Shown here one piece after another: positions 1-11,858 of a stretch of DNA of 64,000 bases. The stretch lies in the NCBI GenBank assembly GCA_015698045.1, contig BLAL01000197.1:682001-746000 (forward strand), given 5' to 3'. The position numbers were made by a program, and so were the translations under genes. Every line of letters begins with the position of its first letter. The stretch's first letter is position 1. This DNA is from Rhizophagus clarus (Eukaryota > Glomeromycota > Glomeromycetes > Glomerales > Glomeraceae). The notes beneath the pieces were generated by a model. It was given only the letters and a program-made list of their open reading frames with translations. It did no database searches and had not been told where the DNA came from.

Positions 1-258
1 AATAATAACGCATTGAACTTATTATCTCAAATTCCAACATTATCAAGCTCGGTTGTTGGAAACAGTCAATTTTCCTCCTCATATTGCAATACCGTTAAGC
101 CTGAATAATACCAGGCGATCACGCAACCAAATCCTTATCACGCGGGGGACCAAAAATTGGTGCACTACGTTAAAATAATATTTTATTTGTTTAAATTAAG
201 TACATGGAGTGATCAACAATCTCTACGTGAAAATGGTAAAAAGTGGATATGAGAATCA

Positions 259-2160
259 TTGGAAACTAATCGTATAGCTAATAAAGTCAAATTTGGCACG
301 GACAATCCTAATGCAATAAATGAATTAATCAGTGATATGTTTTCGCTAAATATTGAAAAATCTTTGGATAATTCTGAACAAATTAAACATCGCGATTTCA
401 CAGGTATCGTGGTATATACTGTATTTACTGTGACATTACACGCAAAATCAATATTTATGAATTCACGAAATTATAGGAAAAATGCTGAATAATCTTAGAA
501 TTAATTCAATAAAAAGCAACAACGATTATATAATGGTAATTATTAATTTTTATTTATAATAAATATAATCTATTTTACGGTAATTAATAACTGTATTGTT
601 TTTAGCGTAAGACAGAAATTTAAAAAACAATTAATGAGGTATTATCTTCTTTTATTGTCGAAGTGTAATAACCGTCTGTCATGTTGCATGAATGACCAAT
701 CAAATTTTAGGATTAAGTGTATCATTTTTCAGACGCTAATAGTCTCCTAACAAATAGGCTGTCTGATATCAATTTATCCAATTTGACTGATCATACGAGT
801 TGGTTCGAAGAATTATTTAGTAAATATTCCCCCCCCCCAGTCAAGAAAAAAATAACTTTTCATTAATAGGTTATATTTCATCTGGTAGAAATAAAGTTGA
901 AGTCGATCAAGTGGAAAATGTTTCAACGTCTACAATTAAATCTTCTAATGGTAAATTTTTTAAGATTATGTTAAAATATATATATATATATGTAATCTAA
1001 TTTTATCGAAAACTAATAAATGATTATTATAATAGTAGATTTGCTTCAATTGTTAGAAGCTTTGGAAATAAATTGCAGAAGATTATCCTGACACGCTTGC
1101 AAAATAATTTTTTCACCGAAGGAACATATCCTTCATTTCTTGAAGACGTAATGAACCCAATAAGAAGCTTAGATAATGAAGATTTTGCTAAGCGTCCAAT
1201 GATTGAATTGTAAATGGGTAAGCCAATTTAATTGTAACGTGGATTTCTTCTATGAGTTTTTTAATGATTATTTATTCCAATAAATAGAAAAGGTATTGAT
1301 TCAGGCGGAATCTTTAATGATACTTTGAGGATCAATTCTCCAGCTATAAAATAGAATAAATAGGAGGAATGGCAAAATTTTTAGATGAGCCTAAAATATT
1401 AGTAAATCCTTATCTTCTTGTCGAATTTTCTGATTATTTAAAAGTATGCAATTTCTAATTCTAATTAATTTTCTTTTTTCCTAATATTCACAAATATACC
1501 TTGCCATTATCAACGATATCCCGCTCCCGCTTTATTTATTTTTGATGAACTTGAAAACGTTAATAATCTTAACACATACAATACTGCTACATCAATTATT
1601 GATGATTTTAAAGATTGGACGGAAACTAATATTCTTTAAGTATAACTCAGTATTATTAACTTATCGATATTTATTTTAATTTCTTTTAATTTCTATTTGA
1701 TAGAAAACATCATGCATGATTTTAATAAGATTATGGCACATTTGCAAGAATTTCTGAAAAAATCAAATATGATGCATTAATATTATCGATTTCACTTTGA
1801 TTAAATGAAAAGTACATTAAACAAATTGAGGTATGTAAAATCCGGTCAAAAATTTTATACATTGTTTATGTTTCTAATATATTTATTTATTATTAGTTCG
1901 TTAAATCAAAGAATATTTACCCTAAGGATATTATAGAATATTTTTCTATTCCATTTATCACTACTTTCCAAGTTGCTGAAAAATTAAAACTTGTAACGTC
2001 AACAGTTAATGTCAGAAACAACAACCATTGCTGATTAGTTCAAAGAATTGAAAATCTATTCGGATATCCAAAAGAAGATTTAATGGTGAATTCTTGTTAG
2101 TTTGTAAATTATGAATAATTTTATAATTGTTATAAATTAAATTTTCTTTGATTAATTAGA
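259..2160 (+). pseudogene. Decayed multi-fragment gene, family not recognised
   Basis: Several stretches read like protein but in different frames, separated by stops and AT-rich, intron-like sequence. Examples are NRIANKVKFGTDNPNAI (from about 268), LIGYISSGRNKVEVDQVE (about 865-920), YPSFLEDVMNPIRSLDNED (about 1130-1180), LFIFDELENVNNLNTYNTA (about 1532-1588) and a stretch with FVKSKNIYPKDIIEYF (about 1899). LFIFDE has the form of a Walker B motif, so a P-loop NTPase is conceivable, but I see no Walker A. Some breaks could be introns, so part of a real spliced gene is possible, but in-frame stops inside the coding-like blocks argue for decay. A run of C sits near 831-839. No function is assigned. 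Confidence 0.35.
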
Positions 2161-2170
2161 TCTATTTTAA

Positions 2171-2791
2171 AAGTGGAAGTTTAGATTCAAATATCGAAAA
2201 TATCAAAACGCAACCTGTGTCAAATACGTAATAAAGCAACATGTTCTTGATTATATTAACAATCACAAGTTAGATTTACATGAATTTTATAATTGGTTTT
2301 TAAATAATCAAAATAATTCGAATTCTATTTATTTATTCGGATATTTTAATTATCATGGAATTAATGTCATTATTAATAAACAAAAAGCATATAAATTGTT
2401 TGAAAAAGTGACAAAATTGGAAAATTATGCAGCTCAATTTGATCTTGCTTTTATGTGTATTGATGGAGAAGGTTGTGATCAAAATTATAACAAAGCTTTC
2501 GAAATATCTAAGAAATTAGCAAAAAAAGGATATTCATGTGGAATAAATCTTCTAGCATATTGTTATAAAAATGGAATTGGACCTTATGTTAATATGCAAA
2601 AAGCATTTGAATTATTTCAAAAAGCAGCAAATTTAAATAATAGTTTGGCTCAATATAATCTTGCTTTAATGTATGAAAATGGAAATGGAACTGAAAAAAA
2701 TATACATCAAGCAATTTTTTGGTATATAAAATCTGCTGAACAAGGTGATATAGTTGCTCAAGACAAACTAAAGGAACTTTTACCCGAATAA
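2171..2791 (+). pseudogene. 5'-truncated SEL1-repeat gene
   Basis: The open frame begins right after a stop at 2168 and has no family-type start. The first 70 or so residues of the family N-terminal domain are missing. Coding-like sequence joins the family at the block before YNWFLNNQNNSNSIYLFGYF and continues through four SEL1 repeats (LFGYFNYHGINV, AQFDLAFMCIDGEGCD, GINLLAYCYKNGIG, AQYNLALMYENGNG), ending in the usual KLKELLPE-type C-terminus. The sequence just upstream belongs to the unrelated decayed frame, so a deletion or rearrangement removed the promoter and the start. The repeats are uninterrupted, so the loss looks recent. A cryptic upstream exon cannot be excluded, but no promoter module of the kind found at sister genes is visible. 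Confidence 0.72.
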
Positions 2792-3332
2792 GTTGTATAT
2801 ACTGTAATCAAATTTGTTTAATATGGGAGTTTAATTCCATGCAACCATTAGAAATTCTTACCTATCATTAATAATCATATTATTAATTCTCTTAGAAAAC
2901 ATATCTTTATACTAGTGTTGTTAGAAACGCAAAGTACAATTTTAAATTTTAATAACCTCAACCAGCCATTCTGACCAAACTCATTCGGACCATATCCACC
3001 TAATATTAATATCATAAATATAAAAAATTCTTAATTTTTTTTCACATACCTATATAGACAATAGTTTTGTTTGGCAAGAATACGCTGGTTTTAAATCCAG
3101 AATTAAGAATGTAATACGCTCAATTTATAATTGTTGTATCATCATTATATCGTTAATATTGCAATATAAACGAAAATTATAAATTGTAAACATTAAAAAC
3201 TTATATCAATTAATTTGATTTTCATTTTATTGATTTTTATGAAGCTTTTTTTGAATTTATACTGCACACTAAATATATCATAAACTTCTTTCATTATTTG
3301 CGTTACATTTGCTGCTGTTAGAACATCAGTAG
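2792..3332. other. Intergenic, no gene seen
   Basis: AT-rich sequence after the truncated SEL1 gene. I see no coding frame or RNA gene. Its last three bases (TAG, 3330-3332) are the left target-site copy of the next element. Confidence 0.5.
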
Positions 3333-3982
3333 CCTTATAAAAAATATGTGTCTGGATAATGTCCAGAAAATGTCCAGAAAAATTGTCTAAATAATTGTCT
3401 GGAAATTCTGGACACTGTGTGTCCAAAAACTGTTCCGAAAACACTGCATTTCCGGGATATTAGGAATTTGTCCAGAAATTGTCCAGAAATGTATTTTTGT
3501 AAAATTTTGCCACAAAAGATGATCAATGGATAGATGATCATCATTATTCCTTAACCCAGAATTTTTATATCATAGATATATAGTATTTTTGCCTGCTCTG
3601 CAATTTTAATTAGTACGACAGAAAAGATTTTGAATGTCAGTTTTGTGCTTTTTGCATTTTTTTACAAAATTAATTTATCCTTTTTTGGAAATAGTATCTG
3701 GAATTTGTCCTGAACTTTTTCATGTCCGGAATTTGTCTATCTGGTTTTTTTGCTATGTCCAGAATTTGTCCAGGTTTAACTGTCTGGAATTTGTCCAAAA
3801 TTTTATACCGAACAAATACTGGATGAATTCTGGACAAAGTTAGGACATGTCAAAATTTTAAGTATCAGAAGTGTGTCAGACATGTACCAAAAAAGTGGAC
3901 ATTTTCCGGACACATCAGATTTATTCTGGACATTTTCCGGACATTTTTGATAACATTTTCCGGACATTTATTTTTTATAGGG
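3333..3982. mobile_element. TIR element with TGTCCGGA arrays, copy 1 (non-autonomous)
   Basis: A 650-bp element bounded by imperfect terminal inverted repeats: CCTTATAAAAAATA on the left and TATTTTTTATAGGG on the right. It is flanked by the 3-bp duplication TAG (3330-3332 and 3983-3985). Both arms carry many degenerate copies of TGTCCAGAA/TTGTCCGGAA. The centre (about 3634-3680) contains CAGTTTTGTGCTTTTTGCAT, which recurs inverted in a second copy at 51133-51920. There is no transposase; short open frames here are artefacts of the repeats. A 3-bp duplication is compatible with PIF/Harbinger- or CACTA-type elements, but the superfamily is not established. Confidence 0.8.
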
Positions 3983-3985
3983 TAG

Positions 3986-4757
3986 ATTAAAGATGAAATA
4001 AATGAAATGATTTTCAAGAGAAATTTGTCTTGCGTATTCATCAATCACAGTCTAGATTCTGACAATTATTTTCTGTCATATAGCCCAGTATAGCCCGATT
4101 TTCCTACAGACTGAAATTCAATGTAACATAGTTTTTATCTAGATAAATGTCCGAATAGGAATTGTTTATTGACAAATTATCTGTATAAAAAAATTTCATC
4201 CATCTACAAATACAATTATTCATTTTAATGGAATTCACCCACTGCTTTTGGATATTGAAGTAAGCGTTAAGGCTTGTCCCTACAAAAACTTATCGAATTG
4301 CTTTATAACGTATTGCATCTGCTTATGCGGTGTATGTCTTGTTATTGGTCAGCGATAAATGTGACAATATCAGATTACTTTGAACTATTTTCATTTAGTT
4401 CCATCCATTTCGAATCAAGTACTCTTATTTAGTTAATGTATCTTTATTACGAACGTCAAGGACAATACAAAGAAAAACCATAATGTCTTCAACATAGACA
4501 TATAACATATATATCTACACATATAAATCACTATATTTCAAGTGAAACCTAACTAACTCTAATCTAATTAATCATATTATCTATCTAAAAATAAAAATTA
4601 AAAACTTATTAATCTACATTATATATATTAAAACCTAACGTAGAATACCTACATAGATCATCGATTTTAACCTGTTATCAAATTTTATTTATTGGTATAT
4701 CTTCGTATAAATCATGTAAACTTACCAAACGGACTACACAATCATTCGTGAAGGTGA
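3986..4757. other. Intergenic; probable 3' flank of the decayed LINE
   Basis: No gene seen. The segment downstream of the minus-strand LINE remnant (about 4430-4757) probably includes its 3' untranslated region, but no clear tail or target duplication could be defined. Confidence 0.4.
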
Positions 4758-6130
4758 TTAAGCTTTCTCAAGAGTACGATTTCTAATAATATTGTTCTTT
4801 ACATGATCACCAGTGTTCATTTTCATTATAGCGTTAATACCATGTCTTTTTTTCCAGTCTATTAATTTCGTGCATCTATCATTCCAGATTTCTTTAACTT
4901 CTTGTTGGAATCTGTCTATGAATTTGCTAATTAGATTTTTAAATGCCCAGTTCTGTCCATAATAAAGACGTTTTATTTATTTAACCACATATAATTTCAT
5001 CAAAAATTTTTGAGCGTTCTAATATTATTGATATTTCATGCATAGTAAATAAGATTTTTGCGTGATATTTAATTGTCTTGCAGTGTACATTCTTACTCCA
5101 TTCATCTGAAATAGCTCCCCAAGCGATGTTAATGCAATGATTAATCGAATAGATGTTGGACTCACAGCGCCAGATGTGATTCCAGTCTTCAATTGTCTTA
5201 TAGCAATGTATACATTGCATCAATTCGTATAAATCTGACCTGCGTCTGTGCAGTATTTTAAGTGTCGGTAATTGTTAACAAAATTGTTTTATAACTCGAC
5301 TTGTTATTCGCATCATCACTGTTTGAAGTGTGTAATTCCATTGTCAATGAATTTGCCAATCAATAATTTCTTTATCCATCATAAGTCGTAACTTACTCAG
5401 ATGGTCTAACAACATGAATCACGCTTTGAATCTAGCTTGATTATAAGCTTTCATAAATGTTCTGAGAGGCTTGTTAATCAAATTCCCTCTCCAATACAGT
5501 TTGTACATCCAACCTATGTCATCTTGATTAAATTTAAAGCTTATGTCCCTTCTCTCTCTGATTTCGCTAGAACGTCAGCAAACTCATTATATAAATATCC
5601 ATTGTGATTTTTAACTTTGTTGACAATAATTATACCTAATTCTGAGAGTTTATATAATTTTTGATTCATTTCAAAATATGATTATTTTCATAATCCACAT
5701 ACGCCTATTTCCTATGCTCTACTTCTATCGTTTATTAAGTCAAAACATTTTTGCATAAGGACTCGTTATCGCAATAAATTTCCATTAAGTTTCCATTTTG
5801 CTGTTATTATGACATATCACCAATCCTGTTATCACTCTAATTATCTCCAACAAGTTTACGACTGTTATACCTTGGACTCTTGATTTAAATTGATATTTCC
5901 TCTTATTATTCCCAGTAAGTAGTATTCAACCTATACTACTTTTTCCATTTTATCCGTATATAATTTATAAAAAACTTTTCCCAGATTCATTTGCTTCTAT
6001 ATATGCATTTTCTATTTTCATTTTGGTTTCTTGCCCTTTAATGATTTTGTTAATTATCTGTAGTTTTGTATCAAGCTCTATTAACACTTCTTGACACTCT
6101 TGTGTGAATTTCTCATTAAATTCTGACCAG
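4758..6130 (-). pseudogene. Decayed LINE ORF2 C-terminus (RNase H plus CCHC-like motif)
   Basis: Read on the minus strand, this is the 3' part of a non-LTR retrotransposon polyprotein broken by stops and frameshifts. In order: a degraded RNase H-like region (about 5990-5550) ending with KVKNHNGYLYNEFADVLAK, matching the late RNase HI pattern H-x-G...NE-AD-LA. Then a linker with LPTLKILHRRRSDLYE. Then a C-x2-C...H-x3-W-x-C motif (CIHCYKTIEDWNHIWRCES, about 5215-5150), followed by a helical tail with WAFKNLISKFIDRFQQEV and WNDRCTKLIDWKKRHG, stopping at 4758-4760. The N-terminal reverse transcriptase domain is absent. The identity follows from the RNase H signature and the zinc-knuckle-like motif seen at the end of fungal LINE ORF2 proteins. 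It is not functional. Confidence 0.7.
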
Positions 6131-6500
6131 CAATCTATTTGATTTAACTCTATATTAATTGAACGAATCTCTTTTTTTTTTACATTAAAAAAAAAAAATC
6201 ATTACTAATTATCAATTTCATTAACTAAATACTGGACTGGTTTAAAAAGATAAAAGGTATAATGCTGAAAGATGAAAAGACGCGAGAAGTTCGATCAATA
6301 TATGAAATTATTTAGACCAATAACAGATAAAGTTCAATTTAATAACCTGGGTTACCGATCATCTGGACATGGTTTAATCGCAGTAAATCCCCTGGAATTC
6401 CACAACAATCTACGCCTGAGCTGGGTCCAGACTTGTCCAGACCACGTTTTGGCTGATTATTTTTCAGCTAACACCACTATTATACTGCTATACCGCAGCA
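6131..6500. other. Intergenic; short open frame of uncertain reality
   Basis: An open frame (6272-6535) runs into the following MITE, so its 3' end is not an original gene end. I find no recognisable domain. It contains repeated CTGG/CCAG words (for example GTCCAGACTTGTCCAGACC) suggestive of repeat DNA. Not called as a gene. Confidence 0.3.
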
Positions 6501-6508
6501 TGATGCCG

Positions 6509-6795
6509 CAATGTTCGGCAAATGACTTGAAATGACAAATGATTCAAATGACAAATGACAAATTATGTGTCATTTCATTGCTCAAATGACAAATGACCTG
6601 AGTCATTTGAATGTAATGTTGGCCGGTACTATAGTTCTGGCCTGCATTATGTTTTACTTTATTTTTTTATTTATTTTTGATTGAATCACATGATAAGAAT
6701 ATTAACCAATCAAAATCAAAAACTGAAATGACCAAATGACAAAGGATTATGAATAATGACAAATCATTTGAATGGTCGGTCATTTCCGAACACTG
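6509..6795. mobile_element. hAT-like MITE with CAAATGAC arrays, copy 1
   Basis: A 287-bp element with terminal inverted repeats CAATGTTCGGCAAATGAC (left) and GTCATTTCCGAACACTG (right), flanked by the exact 8-bp duplication TGATGCCG (6501-6508 and 6796-6803). The CAGTG-type end and 8-bp duplication are the hAT signature. The subterminal regions are packed with CAAATGACAAATGA words. Related copies lie at 40787-40942 (truncated) and 56986-58274 (interrupted). It has no coding capacity. Confidence 0.88.
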
Positions 6796-7710
6796 TGATG
6801 CCGCAGTATGATTCCATAATATATCTCCATGATTGAATCAAAAAGATAAAAACTATTAATAAAAAAAATGTAATAATTTATTAAAAAAAAATACTTAATT
6901 TTATGATTTATTAAAAAAACATTTAACTTAACGTAATGTGCTGTTAGAAAATATTAAAGATGTAATAATTTGTTAAAAAAAAAAAATACTTAATTATTAT
7001 AAATATTAATAAAAAACGTAATGATCTATTAAAAATTATTTAACCTAATTAAAAAAATACTAATAAATGGCATAGTGAATTATTAAGAATATTTAATTAA
7101 AAAATAATGTTAACAAAACGCGTAATAATAATGATGAATGAAATATAGGCAAAAAGCAAAGTACGTGATGATTACTGTAGCACTTTAACAAATCTTTTCA
7201 AGTAAAATATTCATCATGTGACTATTTTATTATCAGAAACTAAGAATTATTTAACTTTAAAGGCTATAGCACCAAAGATTTGCAAGAATTGAGCAATACA
7301 GGAATGGGTAAATGATGTAATAATTTGGTAATAATAGTAAAAAATATAACTTAAACAAAAACAGTAAGTCAATGATTAATTACCAATTTGCCAAAACTCT
7401 ATTAGTCAGCAATGATCTGCATCTGAAAATTCTAATATTGATGCCAAACTCTCTAAAAATTTTATTGCAATATTAAAGTGATTTAAATTCAGTAATAATT
7501 TAAATTGATACGTATATATTTTAATATTGAACTTTTCAAAAACCTATGTTAATTTAACATTGAATAATTATTTTGTTTACATGAATTTATTTAAGGAAAT
7601 TTTGAGATGTGCAATTCTGAAACAAACAATCTATATCGTTATATTATTATTCTAAATCTCTCTTTGTATTTAAACAACCTTTATTCATAAAAAAAATTTT
7701 ACCGCCCAGC

Positions 7711-7806
7711 AGATACATATACAGAATCAAAATACAGATACATAATACAGATACAGATTACAGATGCAGATACAGAATCAGAATATACTACAAATACAGA
7801 TACAAA
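7711..7806. repeat. Degenerate ACAGAT/ACAGAA repeat
   Basis: About 95 bp made of irregular copies of the words ATACAGATAC and ACAGAATCA. It is an imperfect short tandem repeat. No mobile-element ends could be found around it. Confidence 0.7.
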
Positions 7807-8720
7807 TCCAGTATGATAAATCATACAGTATTGCGAATTACCAAAAAGGAGTTTTTTTTTTTTGAAAAAAGGTAATTGTTAATTACACAAATTGAACCAA
7901 CAATCTTGTAAGACATATAAGAATATACTAAAATTTTGTTTTTACAGCTCTTGGTAGACCATCCCTTATTTATATTATATTAATAACATATTTTATAATA
8001 AATTTTGCACAAATAATTGTATTCTCATTTTAATAATTGTGACTATGCACATGAAAGAAATGTAATAATCACATATTCAAATTACATGAGTTGATTTGGT
8101 TTTCTTATAAAGTGAGATGACAAATTTCTTTAATAAAATTAATATTTTAAGCGTTTACAATGAACTCCACCCAAAATATTTTCTAACAAATACTATATTT
8201 TTAAATTTTTTATTCAATTAATTAATTACAAGCAGTATTATGGGATTATGCGTTAAATATTTGTATTTAGTGTTTATTAAATTATGAAATATTTTAAATT
8301 AATAAAAAATACAAAAAGAACAATTAATTGTCGGTGAATGATTTTCGGCGAAATAAATGTGCCCCTGTTTTTCAGTCAATCTCCGTTCTTCGAAATAGCC
8401 ATTTTTTTTTTGCCCTTACTCTATTCATGAAATCTTTTCCAAACTTTATTAATTTAAAAATTGTTTTATCAATAATATTTAATATAAAAAAAATTTTTAT
8501 AACGTATTACCAACAAAATTATAGATAAAGGGAAGGATTTTTTCTTTAACACTATATACAGATTGCGCTATATAGTTGTTGGTGTCAGATGATCATAATT
8601 TTAGTATGATTGTATTGTGTAATTTGCTATAATTGGTTATAGTGTGTTCCTAAAAAGGAAGGAGTAGGTATAAATTTAGTTAGCATTATGCAGCAACTAT
8701 AGGGAGCGTTTTTTATAAAT

Positions 8721-8820
8721 CATGATATTATATTTTTATATATATATATATATATTATAATAATATCATGTCATACCCCATATTATATATATATATATCA
8801 TATATATATCATATCATGTC
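8721..8820. repeat. AT hairpin and TA microsatellites
   Basis: CATGATATTA at 8721 and TAATATCATG at 8761-8770 form the arms of a hairpin around a TA run. A second set of TA and ATC repeats follows and ends in ATATCATG. This is low-complexity sequence able to form a cruciform. Confidence 0.75.
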
Positions 8821-9706
8821 AATTTACAATTTTCCATACAGAATAGCGGTTGTTTATATTTGATTTTGAAATTGGACAGTGATCATGTTCTATGGCATAG
8901 TCCGGGCTGGCTAAAATTACAGCCGTGTATGTGTTTAAAATTTTAGCTATAAATAAATTAGCATCATTCTATTATTACATAAAATTATCTTTGCATTAGC
9001 TAGAATTGTATTAATTAAATTTGGCGTAAACTATATGCAACTAAAATGATCAACATTCCGAAGGCTGATTTCATTCAGTTCTAATTGCTTATTAATGATA
9101 ACATGATTTATTGTTTTAATTTATTGTTTTCAACTATTAATTTATTGTATTAGTTGCAAATATTGTTTTTTAACCGGCTATTTCTAATTGCTGATTAATA
9201 ACTTATGATTATGTTATCTATTGTTATACATGGTATTTGATTTAATATTTATTATTATTTGCAAATATTGTATTTTTTTGATAACTAAAAAATTAAATTA
9301 GCGTCAACATATTCCTTACTCTATTGTATATTCTATTGTATATCATAAAGAAATAAATAAGTAAATAATAATTAGTAAAAAACTTTCTATTAATAGAAAT
9401 ATATTTTTTTCTTTTATTAATCAGTAAAAAAAAAATGATTAATAAAGCAATTTTAATTGAAAAATTTTATTCATGGAATATAAGTATGTAACAGATATGT
9501 AAAATAATTGAAAACTGATGAATTAATCGTAAATCCTAATTTAAATTACATTTTTTTACGATTTATAAACATATTTTTTTTAATTATTATTATTATAAAA
9601 AAGCATTTTTTTTTAAAAAAATTAATAATTATTTTAAATTTTTAATTACTCTTTTTAGTATAATCTATAAACTTCATTTTATGCGCTAATCTTATAATGA
9701 CTAATC

Positions 9707-9820
9707 AGATTGTATTACCTTCGGAACTTTCCATTTTTCATTCAGCTCAATTGTTCAGTTAATAGATTGTGCTACCCTCGGAACTTTCCATTTTTCGTTC
9801 AGCTCGATTGTTCGGTTAAT
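9707..9820. repeat. 57-bp tandem duplication
   Basis: Two adjacent 57-bp units (9707-9763 and 9764-9820) both begin AGATTGT and contain CGGAACTTTCCATTTTTC followed by TTCAGCTC. A third AGATTGT starts at 9821. The units differ at a handful of positions. A short open frame across them is a by-product. Confidence 0.85.
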
Positions 9821-10316
9821 AGATTGTCTGACAAAAAGAACCTTCTGCCAAAAATCAATTATATAAAAGCAGTATGTTTGCTTTTCTATTAATTATTTAC
9901 AATTCAATTTAATAACAAATATGATCGCAAATATTACAACTATCATTTACATACTTTCTGTATCTAATGAAAGTATCAATAATGGCACATTGCAAAAAGG
10001 AGATGTCCCAAATGGGAAAACATTCAAATAATAAATTTAGATAGAGATTCATTTAAAGTAGATCCAAATGTAATCAAATAATATTCATGACTAAAACAAA
10101 TAGCATCACAACCACTTCCTATTTCATAAATATATAGATAACAAACTGTAGGATAAGTTCATAATATTTTACTACGTTAATAAATAAATAACATTTATCA
10201 TTACGTGAATAAGTATATATTTATATATGATACTTCTAAAGGGGCCGGCCAGGGCCGGCCTACTACTATGGCTCTAGTTTTGGATAACAAAATTAGTAAA
10301 TAAAAATCATAAAATT
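9821..10316. other. Intergenic with a GC-rich palindromic patch
   Basis: AT-rich, with one striking exception at about 10242-10262, where GGCCGGCC occurs twice (GGGGCCGGCCAGGGCCGGCC). The block and the following CTACTACTATGGCTCTAG may be the end of an unrecognised repeat. No gene seen. Confidence 0.45.
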
Positions 10317-10370
10317 GATCTACTTCATCAACTTACTGCAGTGTTACCGTACACTAAATAAATAAATATG
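10317..10370 (+). promoter_or_regulatory. SEL1-family promoter module
   Basis: GATCTAC, then CTGCAGTGTTACCGTACAC, then a TATA-like AATAAATAAATATG about 90 bp before the start at 10458. The same order of words precedes most sister genes on the plus strand. Confidence 0.6.
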
Positions 10371-10457
10371 CTGCGAAAATATATATATATATTATATTTT
10401 TTTTTTTTACACAAATAAATTTTTGTAACTTAACAATGAAATATTTTATTGTTCGTA

Positions 10458-11453
10458 ATGTTAGACAAACAATTTAATGCGGATAATTATATTATACTAA
10501 AAAAAGAATTATTCAATATTGTTAGAAATTTTAATAAAATGGATATGAAAGAAATAGAACCTACGATTCAAAATATTCATGAAAATGTTTTTGAAGAAGA
10601 TTTAAATATTATAATTGATGAATTATTTAATCTTTACTTTAAAGAAGTGAATGAAGGTAAAGAAGAAATATTAATAAAACGACATATTCTTGAATATATT
10701 AATAAACAAAAGTTAGATTTATTTGAATTTTATAACTGGCTTTTAAATAATCAAAATAATTCAAATTCTATTTATTTTCTTGGATATTTTAATTATAATG
10801 GAATTGAAATTGATATTAATATACGAAAAGCTTTTGAATTATATCAAAAAGCAGCAAAATTAGAAAATCGTGCAGCTCAACTTGATCTTGCTGTTATGTG
10901 TATTGATGGAGAAGGTTGTGATAAAAATTATGAAAAAGCATTTGAATTATCTAATAAATTAACAGAAAAAGGATATTCAAGTGGAATAAATCTTTTAGGT
11001 TATTGTTACGACATTGGAGTTGGAGTTGATATTGATAAGGAAAAAGCATTTGAATTATATCGAAAAGCAGCAGAATTAGGAAATCTAAATGGATTAAATA
11101 ATCTAGGAATTTGTTATGAGGACGGAGTTGGGACTAATGTTGATAAACAAAAAGCATTTGAATCATATCAAAAGTCAACAGATTTAGGAAGTTCAAATGG
11201 AATAACTTATTTAGGATGGTGTTATGAAGAAGGATTTGGAACTGATGTTAATGTAGAAAAAGCATTTGAATTATATTTAAAAGCAGCAAATTTAAAAAAT
11301 AAATATGCTCAGTATAATCTTGCTTTGTTGTACGAAAATGGAAATGGAATTGAAAAAGATGTAGAGCAGGCAATTTACTGGTATAAGAAATCAGCCAAAC
11401 AAGAATATCATAATGCTCAAAAAAAATTGGAAGAATTTTCAAAGAAACAATAA
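10458..11453 (+). CDS. SEL1-repeat protein (331 aa)
   Basis: Single-exon gene. I chose the ATG at 10458 (MLDKQF). Residues about 10-100 form the family N-terminal domain (KEIEPTIQNIHENVFEEDLN ... YNWLLNNQNNSNS), probably helical. Six SEL1 repeats of about 36 residues follow, each with the pattern LGYCY..G.G.......A.ELY.KAA.LGN, ending in a short charged tail (KKLEEFSKKQ). SEL1 repeats fold as paired helices and generally serve as protein-protein adaptors. There is no signal peptide, membrane segment or kinase domain. It lies in the same direction as the next SEL1 gene 400 bp on. Repeats three to five are of the GLNNLGICYEDG type also seen in the 42933 and 62761 genes. Its partner and pathway are unknown. 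Confidence 0.85.
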   Translation: MLDKQFNADNYIILKKELFNIVRNFNKMDMKEIEPTIQNIHENVFEEDLNIIIDELFNLYFKEVNEGKEEILIKRHILEYINKQKLDLFEFYNWLLNNQNNSNSIYFLGYFNYNGIEIDINIRKAFELYQKAAKLENRAAQLDLAVMCIDGEGCDKNYEKAFELSNKLTEKGYSSGINLLGYCYDIGVGVDIDKEKAFELYRKAAELGNLNGLNNLGICYEDGVGTNVDKQKAFESYQKSTDLGSSNGITYLGWCYEEGFGTDVNVEKAFELYLKAANLKNKYAQYNLALLYENGNGIEKDVEQAIYWYKKSAKQEYHNAQKKLEEFSKKQ

Positions 11454-11755
11454 GTTCTAAATTTTTTTAGTTTCTTGATAACAAGAAATTTTTTTATAAA
11501 TTTATCAGATAATAAAATTTAAAATAGGTCACATGTATAACTTTATTTATTTTATTGAAGCAATAATTTTACGAAATTTGAATATCAACTATTGAATAAC
11601 ATTTATCGTTTCTTTGTATTTTATCATTAAATAGAATAAATGGTTTTATTGTATAAGTTTTATTGTTAATATCACAAAAGAATAAAATATACTGCAGGTC
11701 TGTAACAATAAAACTACAGGGACTCAAAAAAACTTACTGCGGTAACACAAATGTT
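11454..11755. other. Intergenic between two SEL1 genes
   Basis: AT-rich. A degraded echo of the promoter words (AAACTTACTGCGGTAACAC, about 11729) lies just before the functional-looking module, suggesting it was once duplicated. No gene. Confidence 0.45.
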
Positions 11756-11790
11756 GATCTGCAGCTGCAGCTGCGGTATCAATAAATACG
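11756..11790 (+). promoter_or_regulatory. SEL1-family promoter module (CTGCAG-expanded)
   Basis: GATCTGCAGCTGCAGCTG, then CGGTATCAATAAATACG. The CTGCAG word is tandemly repeated here and the spacing to the AATAAATA box is compressed compared with other copies. It lies about 70 bp before the ATG at 11859. Confidence 0.6.
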
Positions 11791-11858
11791 TCGTGGAACG
11801 AAAAAAAAATATCACAATTACGTCTTCTTAAACATTAGTACAAACACTCCTTTTATTA

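Larger units (their letters stand above)
6804..9706. other. AT-rich intergenic stretch
   Basis: Nearly 3 kb of very AT-rich sequence with long A and T runs. The only structure I can point to is a CAGATA-type repeat (7711-7806) and an AT hairpin with microsatellites (8721-8820). The small open frames have no coding features. Confidence 0.5.

Noticed and set aside
3193..3843. Several overlapping open frames rich in FSGQFLD/CPEF-type peptides
   Set aside because: They are translations of the TGTCCGGA/TGTCCAGA arrays inside the TIR element; the same happens at 51182-51472.
8328..8528. 66-codon open frame
   Set aside because: Very hydrophobic low-complexity translation of T-rich DNA, no homology seen.
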